In this document: positions 59,706-64,000 of the stretch, piece by piece
Layout of the letters: each line of letters starts with the position of its first letter
Position numbering within the stretch: the first letter of the stretch is position 1
Source of the DNA: Tetracladium setigerum
Taxonomy: Eukaryota; Ascomycota; Leotiomycetes; Helotiales
Direction of reading: 5' to 3'
NCBI GenBank assembly: GCA_031472005.1
Contig: PZJY01000003.1
Coordinates: 1-64,000, forward strand
Length of the DNA: 64,000 bases
The notes under the pieces: generated by a model
Told to the model about the DNA's origin: nothing
Seen by the model: only the letters and a program-made list of their open reading frames with translations
The model's database searches: none
Translations under genes and position numbers: made by a program

Positions 59706-60740
59706 CTACTTGTGATAAGCCGTAGATAGTTTAAGTTGAACCCCAATGATCTTATAGAGTTCGGTCCAGAAACGGGAGATAAATTGGGGTCCTTTGTCAG
59801 AGATGATGGAGATGGGGGTATGATTAAAACGGTAAATCCATTGAATGAATAGCTGAGCTATCGCTCTGGCATTCGTCGTTTGATGACACGGGATGGATAC
59901 GCACTCCTTATTGAGTCTATCCATGAACATTAGGATTGCATCGAAGCCATGCTTATCCTTGGGGAATGATTTGAAGTCCATGGTTAAGTGTTGCATCGGA
60001 TGATTAGGTATGGGTAAGGGATGTAAGAAGCCTTGTTGTTTAGTTTGTCTGGGATGAGCGAACCTATATTCCTGATAGTTGGCAACGTAGGTCTTGCAGT
60101 CCTGGTTTATGTCGGGCCAGTAGTACTTTGCTAGTAATAACGAATACGTCTTGCGCGCACTAGGGTGAGCACTAGAGACTTGGGCATGAACCTCACGGAT
60201 GAGTTTCGTGCACAGTTCGGTACTCTTGCGGACCACTAATCGTCCATGGTATAGTAATAAGTTGTCTTCCATAGTATACCCTTTACGCATGGTGGCTCTT
60301 TCTTCAGTGAAGGAGATCCTGTTGTTATCGCGAAGTGCTTGTAACAGGGCCGATTCGGAGTCTGGAAGGATTAACAATTCCATCGAATTGATCCGGAGTT
60401 CTTGTTGACGTTCCACGAATAACTGGCCTAGTTCGGTGTTGATACGGGGGTCTAATCTGTCGGGTCCTAGGAACACTCTGGAGCGGCTATCGATTTTGAC
60501 TTGTTTATGGATCAAAAGATCCTGTTCGCGACGGCTCAGTATGTTTGCTTTAGCGTTTGATTTACTAGTAGTGTATATGATCTGGAAGTTGAAGTTAGAT
60601 AAGAACTCCATCCATCTGACCTGCTTAGCTGTTAGGATCTTGGTTGTCATGAAATACTGGAGGGCTTGGTGGTCGGTGTACACCTGGATACGGTCTTGTA
60701 CCGACATGAATTCGGGCCGGTATTTCTTGAAACCATACAC
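59706..60740 (-). pseudogene. RNase H and integrase region of element B
   Basis: 344 open codons. RNase H: RIQVYTDHQALQYFMTT near the start. Integrase: a zinc-binding-like H..H..C part in which the last CxxC is degraded (NYQEYR), a catalytic core with MDFKSFP and IISDKGPQF, ending at a TAG directly after STAYHK where CAG is expected before TDGQTE. Sense strand of the retrotransposon; the product would lack the end of the integrase. Confidence 0.88.
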
Positions 60741-60983
60741 GATGGTATATATCTCCTTGTTATGAATCTCCTAATTGGCTTCGTTGTTCACTAGCACGTG
60801 AGAGAAGAAGGCTATTGGGTACTAGTTACCGTCCCGATGTTGCTAGGAGAATACTCCGGCAATCACTCCATTAGATGAATCTGTTTCCAGCTTGGTAGGG
60901 TGTTCTGGCTGGAAGTGATGGAGAGTTTGTACAAGTAGTAGCTGTTGCCGAAGAGCTTCGAAAGCCGTAGCGCAGTGGTCGTC

Positions 60984-61667
60984 CTAAACGAACGGTACAG
61001 TTGGTCGAGTGAGCTTGGTCAAAGGCAGTGAGATCCTACTGAAATCTTTGATGAATTGCCGGTAGAATCCGTAGAAGCCTAAGTAGGACTTGACTCCGGT
61101 CACGGTAGTGGGCCGTTTCCAGTTCTTAAGAGCTTCTGTATAATCTGGATTAGTCTCTAACCCTTTAGTTGTGAGTATGAATCCAAGGTATTTAATCTTT
61201 GTAACATTGAACTCGCTTTTAGCTATGTCCGCCTGAAGGTTGGCGTTTCGTAACCGTATTAGGACCTTCTTGACGTGCTCTTCATGGTCTTCGACGTTCT
61301 CAGAGTAGATAATAATGTCATTTAGATACGCTGAGTAGAAGTTATCCAAGTAGTCGATGAGGATATTATTCATGTAGCGCTGATAAGTGGCAGGGCCGTT
61401 GGTCAAGCTAAATGGTAGAACTTTACATTTATAGGTACCGTACCTGGTCCGGAAGGTGGTCATCTCTTCTGACTCTGGATCCATTCGGATTCGATGAAAG
61501 GCTTGTCTAATATCTAGCTTGGTGAATATCCTGGCTTTACCTATTCTGGAGAGTAATTCATCGATCCTTGGTATCGGGTAGGGATCGGACTGAGTTAGAG
61601 CATTGAGCTTTCGGAAATTAATATAGAAGCGGAGTTTATCACTATGAGGCTTCTTAACGAATAGCAT
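60984..61667 (-). pseudogene. Reverse transcriptase of element B
   Basis: 227 open codons containing the palm of a Ty3/gypsy reverse transcriptase: KLRFYINFRKLNALT, FTKLDIRQAFHRIRM, and the catalytic box AYLNDIIIYSE, in which YLDD has become YLND by a G-to-A change. The catalytic aspartate pair is thus damaged. Continues to the connection/RNase H part (LGFYGFYRQFIKDFS). Confidence 0.9.
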
Positions 61668-62357
61668 TGGTGAGGCAAAGGGGCTATTCGAGTCCGTTAT
61701 GAACCCTTTCGCTAGATTCTCTAAGAGGTAATCCTTGGTGGCTTAGAGCTCTGTAGTTGACTGTCGGTAGAGTGGAGAGAATGAAGAAGGTAGTGGTTCC
61801 GTTAGAGTTATCTTATGGTCATAGCGACGATGAGGTGGCAGTACATCTGATGCTGCCTTAGAGAATACGTCTTTATATGATTGGTATTCGCGGGGGAGAC
61901 GCGCCCGTATTAGGGCCGTTGTCTCATCGTCGTCTAGCGGAGTGTTGGAGATTTCGTTGATGATCCTATCGATTTCGTAAATGCTAGAGATAAAGAACTC
62001 TATACCAGGCTTTTACATTTAGTAGTGGAAGGAGTTCGCACTGACTTCACAAATAGAGAATGAATTAATATTAGGGTGGACTGAACCAGCAGTCCGGGTC
62101 GGTTTCGGGGGTGTAACGGTAGGCATCACGCTTACAGGTGCAAACGATGGGGTGATCAAGGAGTATAGAAGAACAGAAATTATATTCATTTGAGCTGCCT
62201 TCCCCCGTCGTCTGTCATCGTTTACTATAGCGATGTCCCTCCGTAACACGTCCTTCTAAATGGATTTGAATGAGAGTGGTGAAGTGATAGAAGATAAGGA
62301 AATAATCATGTCCTTCCTATAGTATAGGGTAGGTGGTGTATCGGACGGCTAAAGGAC

Positions 62358-62648
62358 TTAGTTCTTAATAGGATCGACTTTACATCGAAAGTGCTTGAGC
62401 CATTTGTTTCTAATAATTATATCTTGTTGCCCGAGGTCCAGGATAACGAAGGGGCAGTTCCGGATGCGACGACTATCTACGTGCAAATGCAATCGCATGA
62501 ATTGATTGACTTTACTCTGGATAGTTGAATTGTAACCCCGTACTTGTATGGAGTAGGGCAGTTTCTGAACCTTTAAGCCGAGAGCCTGAGCAAGGCTAAG
62601 GGTAAATGGCCGGTTCATAAAGAGGTAACCGTTCGCTCCTGTATCCAC
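62358..62648 (-). pseudogene. Aspartic protease region of element B
   Basis: 96 codons starting MDTGANGYLF, the DTG/A active-site motif of retroviral-type aspartic proteases, followed by a hydrophobic FVILDLGQQDIIIRNKWL segment typical of gypsy proteases (ILG..W). Belongs to the pol gene of element B. Confidence 0.85.
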
Positions 62649-63292
62649 TAGAGCCTTGATTTAAACACCGTATCCATTTATAGTCAAAGTCGTACGAATT
62701 TGGAAGGGCTCACCTCCTATGAGAGTGGAGAGGTTAAGGTCTAATAGATCACATTTGCGTAGGCTTAGGAAGGTGTCTTTACCTAGGCGTCCCCGTTTCC
62801 CTCTAGGAACGCATTAACTTCGGCTTCGTGGTCGAATTCTTCCTATAATTCGTCGTCCCTAATATCCTCTTAGATCTCTTTAATTGAGGGCTTGGATGGA
62901 CAGTTAGCGGCCTAATGGCCGACTTTACCGCAGTGGAAGCACGGGGAGGAATTAGCTGGAGCCTTGGTTTCGGGCTTGTTCCGGTCTGTGCTCGGACCTG
63001 TTCGTTGGAAAGCTTGGTTGGGAAGAGGCACGGTAGTGTTCGGTCTTGATAACAGAATTGGGTTGTATTTACGAACCGGTGGATTAGAGACGGGCTTGTT
63101 ACTGGCCGGAAACTTGAGGAGTCCGCGGGGAGTAGTTGGTATATTGGATTTAGTAATTGAATTGGAGAGTTTAAAATTGTGCCGGCGCTCCTTGTTAATG
63201 CTTATGAGATTAGCTGTTATGAGAGTTAAGCTACCGTTTTATGCTAGTTTGTTCACCGTAGCTTGGCTTCTTAAGGATGGAGTGATTTTCTT

Positions 63293-63876
63293 TTATATAT
63301 AGTAAAAGAGTTCTGAATTCGGCACTTGGCCGCGTAGCGCTATGTTAATGAATCTGGCTCTGAACTCATTGAATGTCTCTTGAGCATGCCCCTTGTTTGT
63401 TATGTGTATAGTATTAAAAGCGTTACGGGCATCTTCGGTCTTATAGCCAGTGAGGAAGAATGATTTAAGGTTATTCATCATTTCGACCTCGTTCTTGTAG
63501 TCTTGACTGGGAGTATCGGACTGGTAACGGGGCTCCAGGTACGTACGTGCTAGTCCTTTGGTATATCCCTAGATGAGGGCTTTGCGAGTAGTAGTCGAAT
63601 CGTAGTGGTCAGCGTTGATGTCCAATCGGTCCTTGATGGATATCTGCCACTGTCTATACGTGGGGTCGTGACCATCGTCTAGTGGTTCGAATTTCTTAGT
63701 AAGCTTAGTTTTGTGGGAGGCCCTGTTTCGGTCGCCTTCCGGGGTAGCTCCTGGGGTTCTTGAAATAGCAGGTCGTTCGATAGTGACCTCCTCGTTGATG
63801 CTTTCCTCTCGAATCCTGGTAGCGAAGCGCGATTCTGCTTCCGGAGTCTCGATAGACGTCCGTAAGGGGCCAGCAC
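63293..63876 (-). pseudogene. Gag region of element B
   Basis: Two open stretches (63,481-63,293 and 63,876-63,679) encode Gag: FFLTGYKTEDARNAFNTI and FNEFRARFINIALRGQVP in the first, a charged linker in the second. The intervening codons contain a TAG. The N-terminus lies beyond the window but is present in A2 near 53,350. Confidence 0.75.
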
Positions 63877-64000
63877 TAGGAGCTCTAGAAGGGCCAGTGT
63901 ACCCCGGAGGATGGTTAGTTACAGATTCAGTTCGAGAATCCTATCGAAGTTCATTATTTATAGTCTTCTTTAGCTCGGTTAATTAGCGCTGAGTATTAGC

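Larger units (their letters stand above)
56813..64000 (-). mobile_element. Gypsy element B, less mutated copy of A2, running off the window
   Basis: Begins with a 299-bp LTR (56,813-57,111), its 3' LTR since pol reads on minus. Protein-coding parts from the right: Gag (63,876-63,293), zinc knuckle CFHCGKVGH near 62,940, protease, reverse transcriptase, RNase H and integrase. By alignment with A2, about 620 bp plus the 5' LTR lie beyond 64,000. It still has scattered RIP-type stops, so it is inactive, but domains are readable. Confidence 0.9.

Noticed and set aside
1..64000. CRISPR array or bacterial-type operon
   Set aside because: The telomere, spliceosomal introns and RIP-mutated retrotransposons show a fungal chromosome; the repeats are LTRs, minisatellites or coding repeats.

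Overview
The window is a chromosome end of a filamentous ascomycete (Pezizomycotina; Leotiomycetes is possible but unproven). It opens with about 17 copies of the CCCTAA telomere repeat. Genes have short introns (40-101 bp) with GTAAGT-like donors and CTAAC/CTAAT branch points, and the repeats carry C-to-T and G-to-A changes in CpA/TpG context, the signature of repeat-induced point mutation (RIP). No rRNA, tRNA or CRISPR was found.

Region 1 (1-11,010) is the telomere-proximal block, with all genes on the minus strand reading toward the telomere. Two six-exon paralogues (765-2096 and 3458-4813) share every intron position and phase and a conserved cysteine/histidine module. A very large reading frame (5868-10211) is cut once by an in-frame TAA. 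Short CGATTCGG...CCGAATCG-type palindromes recur here, often beside the branch point of introns.

Region 2 (11,011-22,302) is a nest of LTR retrotransposons. A truncated reverse copy of a large gypsy element (A') has its LTR split by a complete gypsy element (C, 14,995-22,091, 476-bp LTRs, target duplication CTACC). This ends at a fragment of a third LTR type.

Region 3 (22,303-32,592) is a gene island with normal base composition: a flavin monooxygenase, a divergent pair of small membrane proteins, a coiled-coil gene remnant, a two-finger C2H2 protein, and divergently from it a three-finger C2H2/ankyrin protein with near-identical 99-bp repeats.

Region 4 (32,593-64,000) is a second retrotransposon nest. 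A RIP-mutated gypsy (A2) is split by a 13.5-kb gypsy (A, 33,126-46,625, 309-bp LTRs, target duplication ATAC). A2 abuts a second copy of element C (C2, 53,906-56,812), which is broken by a less mutated copy of A2 (B, 56,813 to beyond the window). Element A carries long coding-like frames beyond gag-pol: one antisense frame of 466 codons and a sense frame of about 2.6 kb with a possible dioxygenase-like core. The A2/B and C families each carry, antisense to pol and next to the 3' LTR, a small cysteine-rich gene. Gene functions in region 1 remain unknown; those in region 3 are known only at family level.
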